Assembly (NCBI RefSeq): GCF_019278565.1
Contig: NZ_CP058988.1
Coordinates: 2,604,001 to 2,668,000, forward strand
Length of the DNA: 64,000 nucleotides
Source of the DNA: Cellulophaga sp. HaHa_2_95
GTDB lineage: Bacteria; Bacteroidota; Bacteroidia; Flavobacteriales; Flavobacteriaceae
Direction of reading: 5' to 3'
Numbering within the stretch: the first letter of the stretch is position 1; each line of letters starts with the position of its first letter. The notes under the pieces were generated by a model that saw only the letters and a program-made list of their open reading frames with translations, was not told where the DNA came from and searched no databases. The translations under genes were made by a program, and so were the position numbers. This document shows, piece by piece, positions 18,114 to 27,590 of the stretch.

Positions 18114-19988
18114 ATGAATTATTGGGCAGTTGGATCTAGTTTTGGAGGAACAGATGATAAAACACAAGAGTTTATCGATAATAAAAACTGGTTCGATGGG
18201 AAATATGAAAATGGAGATCTTGTTAATCTATCCCATTTAGAAAAAATCAATCTAGGTGACGTATTAGTTATGAAATCTAGTGCTACAAAAGGTAAAAATC
18301 ACAGTATTACATTCACTAAAGTTAAATCTATTGGTGTTATTACTAAAAGGCTTGACACACACAAATTTAAAATTGATTGGTTGTCTAGTGAAAAATTTCC
18401 ACTAGATTTTGATGGTTTATCTTACAGGAAAATTATAGAACCCTTGAGAGATGATGATATTAAAAAATTTGTAAAAATTCAACTTCAGAAAAAAGAGAAA
18501 ATGGAAATAACTAAGTTGTTAAAACACAAAAAACAAATCATTTTACAAGGTCCTCCAGGCACAGGTAAAACTAGATTAGCTAAAGAAATAGCAGAAACAC
18601 TAACAGCAAAAATAAAAACAATAAATCCTTTACAAAAAATTGAAAGTTTTTTCAAAAAATTTAATGCTTCAGAAGATGTTAAAATTCACAGACAATTTGT
18701 AGAAGATTTAAATAATACATTTTTAAATAAGTTTAAAAAAGAAAATTTAAAACATTTAAAGTTAGAAGATTACGCTCTGGGCACTGATACTTTAGATAAC
18801 TTTTGTTATTGGATAGAATATAAGTTATCACATACAGGTAAGTATACTGGACAAGCAAATAAAGGAAAAATATATTGGGATTCTGAAAATGAAGAATATA
18901 AAAAAAGTGGTTTCGTTAAAGACATAGAAAATGATGAAGATGCTATGAAAAAAGTAGCAGAATTGTTAGATAAAATTATTTCTGAAGAGTTAGATAACTA
19001 TCCGATTGGCAAAGGTTTTGTTTTAAAGATTTTAAATACATATCACCCAGATACCTATTTCCCAATTAATAGTGAAACTTGCCTCTCTAACTTTTTGAAA
19101 CTTGTAAAAGAAGAGGATTCAAGTTTAAATTACATTGAAAAGAACAAAAAAGTTCAAGCATTTTTTCAAAGTATGAAGTCGAAATATAATAGTGATATTA
19201 CTAATTATGAATTCATGTATTTTTTGTTTGATAATTTTGATTTAAAAGGAACTGTTGTTCTAGAAAATGATGAATTGGTCGCTATTGGAGAAAATAAAAT
19301 TATACAATTTCACCCATCTTACACTTATGAGGATTTTGTTAGAGGAATTACTGTAAAAAGTAATGAAAAGAGTGAAATTAAATATATTACGGAGAATAAA
19401 GTCTTAGCAGATTTTGCTGAAAAAGCATTAAACAACAAGACGTCTAATTACGTCCTTATTATAGATGAGATTAATAGAGCAAACCTTTCTAGCGTATTAG
19501 GAGAATTAATCTACGCATTAGAGTACAGAGGAGAGGCTGTAGAAAGCATGTATGAAATTGCTGGGAATAGAAAAATAACTTTACCACCTAATCTTTTAAT
19601 TATTGGCACAATGAATACAGCAGATAGAAGTGTTGGGCAAATAGATTATGCCATTAGAAGACGTTTTGCTTTTGTGGATGTATTACCAAAAGTTTTATCG
19701 GAAACCGATTTGAATGCAGACAGGAAAGAAAATGAGCCTCAATTATATTTTAAAGAAGATGTTTATTTAAAAGTAAAGGAACTGTTTTTAAATAATGAAG
19801 GTAGAAATTCTGAACATTTGTCAGATGAGTTTAAAGCTAAAGATGTACAATTAGGTCATAGTTATTTTATATATACTGAAGATAATTTTAAATACAATTT
19901 AAATTATGAGATAAAACCAATCTTAAAAGAATATGTAACCGATGGCATATTGAAATCGAGCGCATTAACTGAAATTGAAGACTTATAA
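18114..19988 (+). CDS. mcrB: McrB-like AAA+ NTPase (type IV restriction)
   Basis: A 624-residue protein. Residues 1-125 resemble an EVE/PUA-type base-reader domain (opening NYWAVGSSFGGTDDKT, with an NLGDVLVM strand), which would recognise modified bases; this is an inference from pattern. The AAA+ core has Walker A GPPGTGKTRLAKE (about 146) and Walker B LIIDEINRAN (about 446), with the McrB-type TMNTADRS and AIRRRFAF motifs after it. Some 300 residues separate the Walker motifs, about 200 more than usual, so a helical insert sits in the ATPase. mcrC follows after one base. It is 18 bp after the HNH gene, in the same operon. Confidence 0.88.
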   Translation: MNYWAVGSSFGGTDDKTQEFIDNKNWFDGKYENGDLVNLSHLEKINLGDVLVMKSSATKGKNHSITFTKVKSIGVITKRLDTHKFKIDWLSSEKFPLDFDGLSYRKIIEPLRDDDIKKFVKIQLQKKEKMEITKLLKHKKQIILQGPPGTGKTRLAKEIAETLTAKIKTINPLQKIESFFKKFNASEDVKIHRQFVEDLNNTFLNKFKKENLKHLKLEDYALGTDTLDNFCYWIEYKLSHTGKYTGQANKGKIYWDSENEEYKKSGFVKDIENDEDAMKKVAELLDKIISEELDNYPIGKGFVLKILNTYHPDTYFPINSETCLSNFLKLVKEEDSSLNYIEKNKKVQAFFQSMKSKYNSDITNYEFMYFLFDNFDLKGTVVLENDELVAIGENKIIQFHPSYTYEDFVRGITVKSNEKSEIKYITENKVLADFAEKALNNKTSNYVLIIDEINRANLSSVLGELIYALEYRGEAVESMYEIAGNRKITLPPNLLIIGTMNTADRSVGQIDYAIRRRFAFVDVLPKVLSETDLNADRKENEPQLYFKEDVYLKVKELFLNNEGRNSEHLSDEFKAKDVQLGHSYFIYTEDNFKYNLNYEIKPILKEYVTDGILKSSALTEIEDL

Positions 19989-19989
19989 A

Positions 19990-21285
19990 ATGATTGTTGT
20001 AAACGAACATCATGGTTTTGTTGAAGCAAATTCTCTACTTGATTTAAGTGAAGAGCAGAAAATATTGTTACAGCAACAAAATTTTGCTCAATACTTTAAG
20101 CGTTCTAAAAATGATAACCAAGTTTGTTTTGATATTCGGTTTAAAGAAGAAGATGATACTTATAAATTAGAATCAAGTTATATCATTGGTGTCAATTGGA
20201 TTGTAAAAGGAAAACTACCTATTTATATCAAACCTAAATTAAATAACGATACTAATGAGGTAGATTATTTATCCATGCTATTTGAGGCTTTAAAAGAGAC
20301 CGAAAATATAAAGCATTTGGATAATTTATACACCATAGATTTTAATGCGCCATCAATTCATATAGAACAACAGCAGGATATATTAAGTCCGTTATTAATT
20401 TTAGAGTTTTTAACTATTCTAAAACAGATTGTAAAAAAAGGACTTAAAAAATCGTATTACGATGTTACTCAAAATTTAAATACAAGAGTTAAAGGTAAAG
20501 TATTGGTAAATGCTTCTGTAAAAAAGAATCATACAAAAAGCAAGATGCATTTTAATTACTGTAAGTATCAGGAGTTTGGTTATAATTCTAAAGAAAACAG
20601 ACTTTTAAAAAGAACTTTAGAGTTTGCAAAAGCTGTAATTGCTAATCATAAATCGTTATCTTCAGAGAGTATAAAACAACTTATCAATTATGTAAGTCCT
20701 GCGTTTTCTAATGTATCGTCAAATGTTAGCTTGAAAGAAGTTACTAATTTAAAACACAATCCATTTTTTAAAGAGTATAAATCGGCTGTTCAAATTTCAA
20801 AAATTATATTAAAACGTTTCTCTTACAATATTTCTCAGGTAAGTGAAATAAAATATACAACACCACCATTTTGGATAGATATGACGAAGCTCTTTGAGTT
20901 ATATCTATTCAAAAAAATAAAAGAAGTTTTTCCGTTAAGAGGAGAAGTGCTTTATCATGAAAAATTTCACAAGTTAGAACCCGATATCTTGCTGAATTCT
21001 AAAGATGGTAAATACAAAGTTATCATTGATGCAAAATATAAACCTAGATATGAATCAGGTAGTATTTCTCATAAGGACGCAGCGCAAGTAAGTGGTTATG
21101 GTAGGTTAAAATCAATTAGAAAAGAACTTAAGATTGAAGATGATAATCTATTGACAGATACTCTAATCGTTTACACGAGTAATGAATCCAAGAATAAAGA
21201 CATAGTTATAAATGAACTATTATCTCAAGAAGATAAACGATATCTAAAACTTTATAAATATTCAATACAGATACCGGTAATATAA
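19990..21285 (+). CDS. mcrC: McrC-like nuclease subunit
   Basis: A 431-residue partner of McrB. The N-terminal half has the beta-rich McrC adaptor pattern (IVVNEHHGFVEA opening, YIIGVNWIVKGKLPIYIKPK). The nuclease site near the C-terminus is of PD-(D/E)xK type: LEPDILL (about residue 330) followed by VIIDAKYK. The start used is the ATG at 19990, one base after the mcrB stop; an in-frame TTG at 19975 would overlap. Together with McrB it should cut DNA bearing modified bases, complementing the methylation-based type I system beside it. Confidence 0.9.
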   Translation: MIVVNEHHGFVEANSLLDLSEEQKILLQQQNFAQYFKRSKNDNQVCFDIRFKEEDDTYKLESSYIIGVNWIVKGKLPIYIKPKLNNDTNEVDYLSMLFEALKETENIKHLDNLYTIDFNAPSIHIEQQQDILSPLLILEFLTILKQIVKKGLKKSYYDVTQNLNTRVKGKVLVNASVKKNHTKSKMHFNYCKYQEFGYNSKENRLLKRTLEFAKAVIANHKSLSSESIKQLINYVSPAFSNVSSNVSLKEVTNLKHNPFFKEYKSAVQISKIILKRFSYNISQVSEIKYTTPPFWIDMTKLFELYLFKKIKEVFPLRGEVLYHEKFHKLEPDILLNSKDGKYKVIIDAKYKPRYESGSISHKDAAQVSGYGRLKSIRKELKIEDDNLLTDTLIVYTSNESKNKDIVINELLSQEDKRYLKLYKYSIQIPVI

Positions 21286-21404
21286 TTTTTTTTAAATTAG
21301 TAGGAGTGAAGTACCTTCTGATTCGATATTACATCCAATCAATATTTTTCCTCATTTTTAACTAGCAGTTTATAAAGTAATTTCTGAACGTTTAAAATTT
21401 AGAT

Positions 21405-22025
21405 ATGTTATATGGATACGTTAGAACAGGTCTTTACGAGAAGAACTTAGACCTACAATTAGATGTTTTAGAACGGTATGGCATCCAATCTGAAAATATA
21501 GTAGTAGAAAGGAACATAATGTTTAATTCAAAATTAGAGAAGTTAATAGGTCAAATTTCAAAATTAGGAAAAGGTGATACCCTTGTAATTTGGAGGTTAG
21601 ATCGGGTCGCTAATAGCACAAAGAACTTCATTAAATTGATGAACAAGTTAGTTGAGAGAAAAATTATTTTCTATTGTGTAACAATACCATCAGTAAACAC
21701 ATCAAGTTCATATAAATATTCAGAATTATTAATTCAATTATTTGCTTGTTTATACGAATTGCAGAAAAGTGTCCTAAATGAAAATATTCGACTAGGACTA
21801 GAAATAAGTAAAAGGAATGGAAAGATTATTGGTGCTCCAAGAGGTCTTAGTCAAAAGAATAAGATAAAGGCTAAAAAGTGCGCAAAGCATTACAAAAAAG
21901 GGAAACGAACGGTACTAGAAATATGTGAGAAAGTTGGTGTTTCAAAAAGCACATTTTATAAATATTTGGAATATCATGGAGTTAGAATAAAGAGAAAACA
22001 AAAAAGAATGAATCCTAATTCCTAA
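21405..22025 (+). CDS. Serine-recombinase homologue lacking catalytic residues
   Basis: A 206-residue protein aligned end to end with the Hin/resolvase family: N-terminal catalytic fold, long helix, and C-terminal HTH_7 (RTVLEICEKVGVSKSTFYKYL). Family members read YxRVSTxxQNLDLQ; this one reads YVRTGLYEKNLDLQ, placing Gly9 where the nucleophilic Ser belongs. The second signature LDRLGRS is LDRVANS, losing one active-site Arg, and the ExERxLIxER helix is degraded to LQKSVLNEN. The fold and DNA-binding part look intact with no frameshift, so it is probably a catalytically dead DNA-binding protein rather than a pseudogene. It is the last gene of the defence island. Confidence 0.85.
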   Translation: MLYGYVRTGLYEKNLDLQLDVLERYGIQSENIVVERNIMFNSKLEKLIGQISKLGKGDTLVIWRLDRVANSTKNFIKLMNKLVERKIIFYCVTIPSVNTSSSYKYSELLIQLFACLYELQKSVLNENIRLGLEISKRNGKIIGAPRGLSQKNKIKAKKCAKHYKKGKRTVLEICEKVGVSKSTFYKYLEYHGVRIKRKQKRMNPNS

Positions 22026-22273
22026 AATCATTTAAAATCTATATTTAGGATTCACGTTTTCACGATAAATTCATAGAATTAAAATTAACTACATATTGGA
22101 TATCAAACACTTAGGTTTATTTCTGTGAAAAATAATTTTGATTTTAAATGATTGTGGTTTAGATTTTAAATGATGGTTGACAACTAATTAGAATCCTGAT
22201 TTTAAATTGTTAGTGTAGTGATTCTAAATTAGCGGTTACATATTCGCCGTTTTACAAGATATACCAATTTGTG

Positions 22274-22736
<463 letters not shown>

Positions 22737-22741
22737 GGCAG

Positions 22742-22772
22742 AAATTTCAGAAATTAAGTATTTCTGAAATTT
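22742..22772. repeat. 13-bp perfect inverted repeat
   Basis: AAATTTCAGAAAT (22742-22754) and ATTTCTGAAATTT (22760-22772) pair perfectly around a 5-base loop. It directly follows the last boundary block of the tandem array. No gene ends nearby, so a plain terminator role is unlikely; it may be a structured recombination site or a remnant. Confidence 0.6.
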
Positions 22773-22885
22773 TAAGCGAGCTGTTGCGGTGGCATTGTTC
22801 ACTTTAATGTTCCTTGTTTGATTATTTCAATGGTATTTGGCTCTGCATCCATTGCTTCATTTCTGCTATATTTGAAATCATCCTT

Positions 22886-22929
22886 AAGTTAATCTCAAAT
22901 ACACAAGAAGTTAATCTCAAATACACAAG
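22886..22929. repeat. 22-bp direct repeat, two copies
   Basis: Two identical adjacent 22-bp copies at 22886-22907 and 22908-22929, starting AAGTTAATCTCAAAT. No coding frame spans them. Their origin by slippage duplication is likely. Confidence 0.75.
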
Positions 22930-22954
22930 TATTCTGATTCGCTAAAACAAAAAA

Positions 22955-22993
22955 ACTCACGTACAAAAAACGAATGTCTTTACGTACGTGAGT
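22955..22993 (-). terminator. Terminator of the beta-helix lipoprotein gene
   Basis: ACTCACGTAC (22955-22964) and GTACGTGAGT (22984-22993) form a 10-bp stem. On the minus strand the stem is followed by a T-run (the A-run at 22950-22954 and beyond), and it lies 46 bp after the stop of the minus-strand gene at 23039. Confidence 0.7.
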
Positions 22994-23038
22994 AAAATTT
23001 TTAAAAAGCAATCTATAGCAGCTTATAAACTTAATTGT

Positions 23039-24730
23039 TTAGTTGGTATAAGCTCCCATATTCCATGCGCCAGTAGTTGGTCTGGCTACTTGGTTGATAT
23101 CAACTTTTATGTTAAGTCCGTATAACGTTTCAAAATGATCATACACATCTAATGTTAAAGCACTAGGTGTTAATCCCGCAGCTACGGCAGTACTAGCTGC
23201 TTGCAAAGAGAAATCATTAGCATTAGCAGCTACAAATAATGGAGCTGCACTCATACAGCCTTCGCCTTTATCAAAAGCAGCTTGAAAACTTGCTAGATCA
23301 TGAGTAACACCATTACTCCACGTTATTTTAGCTTCAGCATCAAAATGATTATTTCTTAGTGTAGATAATGTTCCAGTTTGGTAGCTGTCTTCTAACATCA
23401 CATCAAAATCTCGTGTATTAGAAAATACATTGTTTTCAATGACCATCGTAGAATTATAATAACCATTAGCAACTGCAATATCACTATTCACAATAGTATT
23501 ATTAATAATATATCTTGGTGTCGCTCCATTATTTATTTCTATCCCTAAACCACTGGTAGCACCATTATGTGCAGTACCATCTATAGTAGCATCATGAATA
23601 AAGTTCCCAATAATAAAAACACTTTTTCCATTAGTACCTGCACCGCCATTATCACTACCTCCGCGAATACCAGTGTATGCATTATAAATTTCATTATAAA
23701 GTATCCACACACGATCTGGAGCATATTGAAAACCAATTCCTTTTGCGGGTGACCATGGGGTATCTATGATATCATGAATCACATTTTCACTAATGATAAT
23801 GTCCAACGCATATTTTATACCAATTCCTGCTTGCGCAATATTAAAAATATGGTTGCGCGCAATATATATATGATGTGCTGTCGGCTGGTTTTCCAAGGTT
23901 CCGGCTTCTACTTGAAGTCCGGCAGACGAATTACTAAATTCATTATTTACAACCCACATATTACTTGTATACGATTGTATAGAACACCCACGGGCGTCAA
24001 TATCTACATCGGAATCAAGCGGGCCAATTCTATGTGCTTTATTATTGTATATGATAATATCTGAAGCTGGATCATCTTTTAAGCCTACCGTATTTATTAA
24101 AACACCGCCAGCAACATCAACTTCACCTTTCATTTCACTATTTCTAATTAAGATGTGATCTACAGGAGATCCTGGTTGGTTTGAACCCAATTGTATTCTC
24201 CCACCAGAATGAAAATAAAAACCATCTAGATACACATAGCTGCCAGATAGTAGCATTTTTTTATCGGTTATTTCAGCTCTATTTTCAGTATCACTAACCA
24301 CCCAAACAGGTCCGCTTTCACCAGCTACCCACGTTTCGCCAGTTCCTTCGCCTCTAAGTTTTATATCGTTTTGTATGTAATTATAATTACCTGAAACCAC
24401 TACATATGCCCCTGCAGGAACAGGAAATGGAATTGTTTTACGTGGTGCAGTTGGTGTACCATAGGTATTATCAGTATCAGAGCCAGTAGCATATTCCACA
24501 AAATAATAACCAATCTGTTCTGTTTCCCATGTTTCAGGAGCCTCAGGGCTAGCCATATCTGGAGAAATCCATGCATCGGGAACACCAATAGCGGCCACAT
24601 AGTCACCCGTAATTCCAGAAGTTGAGGATCCATCATCTAATACCGTATCTAATTCGCCATCACTGCTGCAACTTGCAATGCTCATACATAGTAATCCTAT
24701 GTAGGTAATCTTCATAAAAAATTTGTTCAT
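23039..24730 (-). CDS. Right-handed parallel beta-helix lipoprotein, possible polysaccharide lyase
   Basis: A 563-residue surface or periplasmic lipoprotein: the signal peptide ends in a lipobox with Cys21 (MSIASC). From about residue 95 to 470 the sequence shows the stacked N-rich repeats of a right-handed beta-helix (for example IIIYNNKAHRIG, IYIARNHIFNIAQ, IIISENVIHDII, WILYNEIYNAY), as in chondroitinase-B/PL6-type and pectate-lyase-like proteins. I cannot identify the catalytic Lys/Arg pair of PL6, so a lyase, epimerase or binding role is open. It stands alone with its own terminator, between the defence island and mscS; no SusC/SusD pair is beside it. Confidence 0.8.
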   Translation of the reverse strand: MNKFFMKITYIGLLCMSIASCSSDGELDTVLDDGSSTSGITGDYVAAIGVPDAWISPDMASPEAPETWETEQIGYYFVEYATGSDTDNTYGTPTAPRKTIPFPVPAGAYVVVSGNYNYIQNDIKLRGEGTGETWVAGESGPVWVVSDTENRAEITDKKMLLSGSYVYLDGFYFHSGGRIQLGSNQPGSPVDHILIRNSEMKGEVDVAGGVLINTVGLKDDPASDIIIYNNKAHRIGPLDSDVDIDARGCSIQSYTSNMWVVNNEFSNSSAGLQVEAGTLENQPTAHHIYIARNHIFNIAQAGIGIKYALDIIISENVIHDIIDTPWSPAKGIGFQYAPDRVWILYNEIYNAYTGIRGGSDNGGAGTNGKSVFIIGNFIHDATIDGTAHNGATSGLGIEINNGATPRYIINNTIVNSDIAVANGYYNSTMVIENNVFSNTRDFDVMLEDSYQTGTLSTLRNNHFDAEAKITWSNGVTHDLASFQAAFDKGEGCMSAAPLFVAANANDFSLQAASTAVAAGLTPSALTLDVYDHFETLYGLNIKVDINQVARPTTGAWNMGAYTN

Positions 24731-25031
24731 GTTATTTTTGGAGTATTAGATAGATTTGGTGCTACCTATCTAAACTAGCTATTCTGGAATTTATTGCAGC
24801 TAAGTAGTAAATGAATGTAGTTGTAAGATATTTCTTATAGTACTTATCGATATTTATAACTATCTGAAATACATTTAGTTATATGTTGTGAATAGCATTG
24901 TGAAATATCCAAAGTATATCAGAAGTAAGAGGGGTTAGGTAATTCTATATCCGCCCCCTACCCTAGTATATTTTCTGATGCTTATCACGAGTAGTTTTAA
25001 CACTTTTTGAGATGTGCTATCGCAATGTGTG
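24731..25031. other. Intergenic region between two minus-strand genes
   Basis: About 300 bp of A/T-rich DNA between the beta-helix gene start and the mscS stop. A GC-rich imperfect inverted repeat (GGGGTTAGG against CCCCTACCC, about 24930-24963) may weakly terminate mscS transcription. No gene is seen. Confidence 0.4.
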
Positions 25032-26153
25032 CTAAGAATCTTTCGGCTTTAATTGTTCTTTTAATTCCGCCAACTGGTTTTCTTTGAATACCATAGTACG
25101 GTGTGGAAAGGGAATTTCAATGCCTTTGGCATCAAACTCCTTTTTAATGCTTTCTAAGAGATCACATTTCATGACAAATGACGAAGGATAATCTTTTGCC
25201 CACGTCCATGCCCTAAGCGTAACTTCAGATTCATTGAGACCTACAACGCGCACCAATACCTTAGGATCTCCGTTTTTTATATCTAATGGGTTTCTATTGT
25301 CTATAATACTTGGATGTTGGGTACATTGCTCGCGCATGATCTCTTTAGCGGTATCAATATCACTATCATAAGAAATACCAATCTCTATCCATTGGCAGCA
25401 TTTACGATCGCCTAAATCATAGTTGATAAGCTTTTCCTTATTAATGATGGAATTTGGAACCACAATCATTTTATTCTCAAAATTTCTAATCACCGTATGG
25501 CGTAAGGTAATATCTATCACCGTACCCACCATATCATCAGAAATACGTACAATGTCAAAAATTTTAAAAGGCTTGAAGGTGATAATAAACACACCGCCCA
25601 CTAAATTTGCCAAAGCTTCTTGAGAGGCTACACCCGCAATAACAGCAATGACTCCTGCCCCACCCAAAGCTGTTTGTGCTAAACCGCGTAGTGAAGGGAA
25701 GGCCATCACAGCAAAAAGCACTCCTAAAAAATACACGCCAAATACGGCCAGATTTCGTAAAAATTTATAGCTCGTAGGATCGCTTTTTTCTTCTACCCGT
25801 TTGGCAATCATATGGGAAAAAAGCATCTGTACTACAGAGACCCCAATAATAGTAAGAATAAGCACCAAGCCCAGATAGAAAATCAGCCAAAAATCTTTCT
25901 GTACACGTTGATAGTATTGTTCATTAATGAATACAAAAATCAGGGAAATGAGTCCTAGAACAACCCATAGAGTTTTAAGAATGCGACGCAATAAATCTAG
26001 AGTGCTAGCCTCTTGATTGGGGAACTTTGCATGTAATTTATTTTTTAACCAATTAAGAAAATAGTTGGTCAAAACAAGGAGTACGACTACCGTTCCTATA
26101 GTCCCTAGAATGTGGTAAATTGCCTTTGAATTTTCCTGAATAAACTCGTTCAT
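25032..26153 (-). CDS. Small-conductance mechanosensitive channel (MscS family)
   Basis: A 373-residue inner-membrane channel that releases solutes on hypo-osmotic shock. Four to five hydrophobic segments occupy residues 1-170. The pore helix region reads GAGVIAVIAGVASQEALANLVGG, with the Gly/Ala packing of MscS TM3, followed by the beta-domain with DIVRISDDMVGTV and VVPNSIINKEKLINY. The C-terminal alpha/beta domain (to about 355) includes IEIPFPHRTMVF. It is larger than E. coli MscS (286) because of extra N-terminal helices, as in YnaI-type members. It is transcribed alone. Confidence 0.92.
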   Translation of the reverse strand: MNEFIQENSKAIYHILGTIGTVVVLLVLTNYFLNWLKNKLHAKFPNQEASTLDLLRRILKTLWVVLGLISLIFVFINEQYYQRVQKDFWLIFYLGLVLILTIIGVSVVQMLFSHMIAKRVEEKSDPTSYKFLRNLAVFGVYFLGVLFAVMAFPSLRGLAQTALGGAGVIAVIAGVASQEALANLVGGVFIITFKPFKIFDIVRISDDMVGTVIDITLRHTVIRNFENKMIVVPNSIINKEKLINYDLGDRKCCQWIEIGISYDSDIDTAKEIMREQCTQHPSIIDNRNPLDIKNGDPKVLVRVVGLNESEVTLRAWTWAKDYPSSFVMKCDLLESIKKEFDAKGIEIPFPHRTMVFKENQLAELKEQLKPKDS

Positions 26154-26471
26154 ATCATTCTATGTATTAAAGGTGCCTACTGGGTCCTTGTGGTTTGAAA
26201 GTCAAATTTACAGATTGTAACCCATATTAAGAGCTCCATTATCTTAAGAATTGATTCTTAGGGATAAACTAGGGCCATTTGGGATAAGTTTTTATGTAGG
26301 AATAACTTCTATAAATGGTTTTTCAGCGTTGAAAATAAACCTATCATCGTCTTTTTTAAACCAATCAAAAGATTTTCATTTTTCGCACTAAAAAATGCGT
26401 TAATTGCATCAATAAATACAAATACATTTATATACATTTGTGCGAGTATTAACACTAATTTTTAACTAATT
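26154..26471. other. Divergent intergenic region (mscS / CHRD-like lipoprotein)
   Basis: About 320 bp separating divergent starts. The only element I can support is a -7 box at 26433-26440 facing right. The mscS promoter must also lie here, but no TAnnTTTG match stands out on the minus strand. Confidence 0.45.
26433..26440 (+). promoter_or_regulatory. -7 box TACATTTG before the CHRD-like lipoprotein gene
   Basis: TACATTTG is a full match to TAnnTTTG, 31 bp before the start codon at 26472. A TTG at 26404-26406 could be the -33 element, although the 26-bp gap is longer than usual. Confidence 0.5.
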
Positions 26472-26948
26472 ATGAACTTGAAAAAAATCTCCCTAGTATT
26501 ATTTTTAGCAGCAGCATTTACATTTGTTGGTTGCTCTAAAGATGAAAACCAAACTACTGAAAATGAATTACGTACTAAAGTATTTGTCTTAGGTGCTGCA
26601 GATAATGCGGACATTTCTGGAACGGCTACTTTTACTGAAAAAGAAGATGGTTCTACATCAATTTTTCTGAGCTTAACTAATTCAAATAATGACATACACC
26701 CAGCATTTATTTATTTAGATGATGTTACTTCTACTGGTGAAGTAGCGATTACTTTAGCACCGATTGAATGTAACTGTGAAGAGAGTACCACAGAAGTATC
26801 TATGTTGGATAACGGTACGGCAATTACCTTTGATGAATTATTGTTTTTTGATGGAAACATTAGAGTACACCAAAGTGCTAGTGATTTAGAAACCGTTATT
26901 GCTCAAGGGAATATTGGTATCAATGCGATCAACGAACAAGCGAAATAA
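26472..26948 (+). CDS. Small lipoprotein, CHRD-like
   Basis: A 158-residue lipoprotein with lipobox FVGC (Cys20) and an acidic linker KDENQTTEN. The mature part is all-beta in pattern (DISGTATFTEKEDGSTSIFLSL) and resembles the CHRD fold, although the usual HIH motif is absent. There are two Cys in a CNCEE segment. Function unknown. It is monocistronic, with its own -7 box and a strong terminator. Confidence 0.75.
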   Translation: MNLKKISLVLFLAAAFTFVGCSKDENQTTENELRTKVFVLGAADNADISGTATFTEKEDGSTSIFLSLTNSNNDIHPAFIYLDDVTSTGEVAITLAPIECNCEESTTEVSMLDNGTAITFDELLFFDGNIRVHQSASDLETVIAQGNIGINAINEQAK

Positions 26949-26966
26949 TTAAAGCATATTTTATAT

Positions 26967-27003
26967 AAAAAACCCTCGAAGAATATTCTTCGAGGGTTTT
27001 TTT
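26967..27003. terminator. Bidirectional terminator between convergent lipoprotein genes
   Basis: A perfect palindrome centred at 26984/26985 with arms built on ACCCTCGAAGAAT, flanked by six A and seven T. It can end both the gene at 26472 (plus) and the gene at 27021 (minus). Confidence 0.9.
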
Positions 27004-27020
27004 ATGCCTATTAATCGACA

Positions 27021-27488
27021 TTAATTGCGTCTAGATAAAATGGCCATATAATCATCTATAACACCATCACCATCATAATCCGTCATGATTTGATACTTTA
27101 AGGTGTTTTCTGACAATTCTAAAATAGTTAATGCGTAATTATCTTCAGGATCACTGCCTATGTTTAGGTTTAGAATTGAATCTTCAATACTCCAGCTACC
27201 TACCGTCGATGCGACTTGCTCACATCCATTTCCTGTAATGTTTTCAAATTCGGTTTGTTGGTATACACCATCACTCGTATAAATCTGATATTCATTTTCT
27301 TTTTGGCACTCATCATTAAAATCAATATCCTCACCGTTTAAGGTTTGTGAGATGTAATTCCATTCTCCTAATATAAGTTCACGCTGATCTAGTGGTTCTT
27401 CGACATCGTTATCATTGTCGTCGTCTGAACATGAAACAAATAATGTTGCAGCGCATATCATTCCTAAAATGAATCTGGGTTTTTTCAT
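27021..27488 (-). CDS. Lipocalin-like lipoprotein
   Basis: A 155-residue lipoprotein. The signal ends LFVSC (Cys20), followed by a strongly acidic stretch (SDDDNDNDVEE). The mature part opens LILGEWNYISQTLNG, the GxW start of Bacteroidetes lipocalin-like (DUF5004/lipocalin_4-type) domains, and ends in the typical LKYQIMTDYDGDGVID strand. Such proteins bind unknown small molecules or occur as envelope stress products. It shares the terminator at 26967-27003 with the convergent gene. Confidence 0.78.
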   Translation of the reverse strand: MKKPRFILGMICAATLFVSCSDDDNDNDVEEPLDQRELILGEWNYISQTLNGEDIDFNDECQKENEYQIYTSDGVYQQTEFENITGNGCEQVASTVGSWSIEDSILNLNIGSDPEDNYALTILELSENTLKYQIMTDYDGDGVIDDYMAILSRRN

Positions 27489-27590
27489 GAGATAATTTTT
27501 AAGTTCTTGTACTTAATACGCTTTTATGCTATGGATATTGCCCTCATATCGATTAAAATTACAACAGAGTTCTGCTACTTAGATCAATTG

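Noticed and set aside
8181..22025. Prophage or integrative conjugative element
   Set aside because: No structural, packaging, lysis, relaxase or tra genes; the recombinase is a short FimB type, and no tRNA target was seen.
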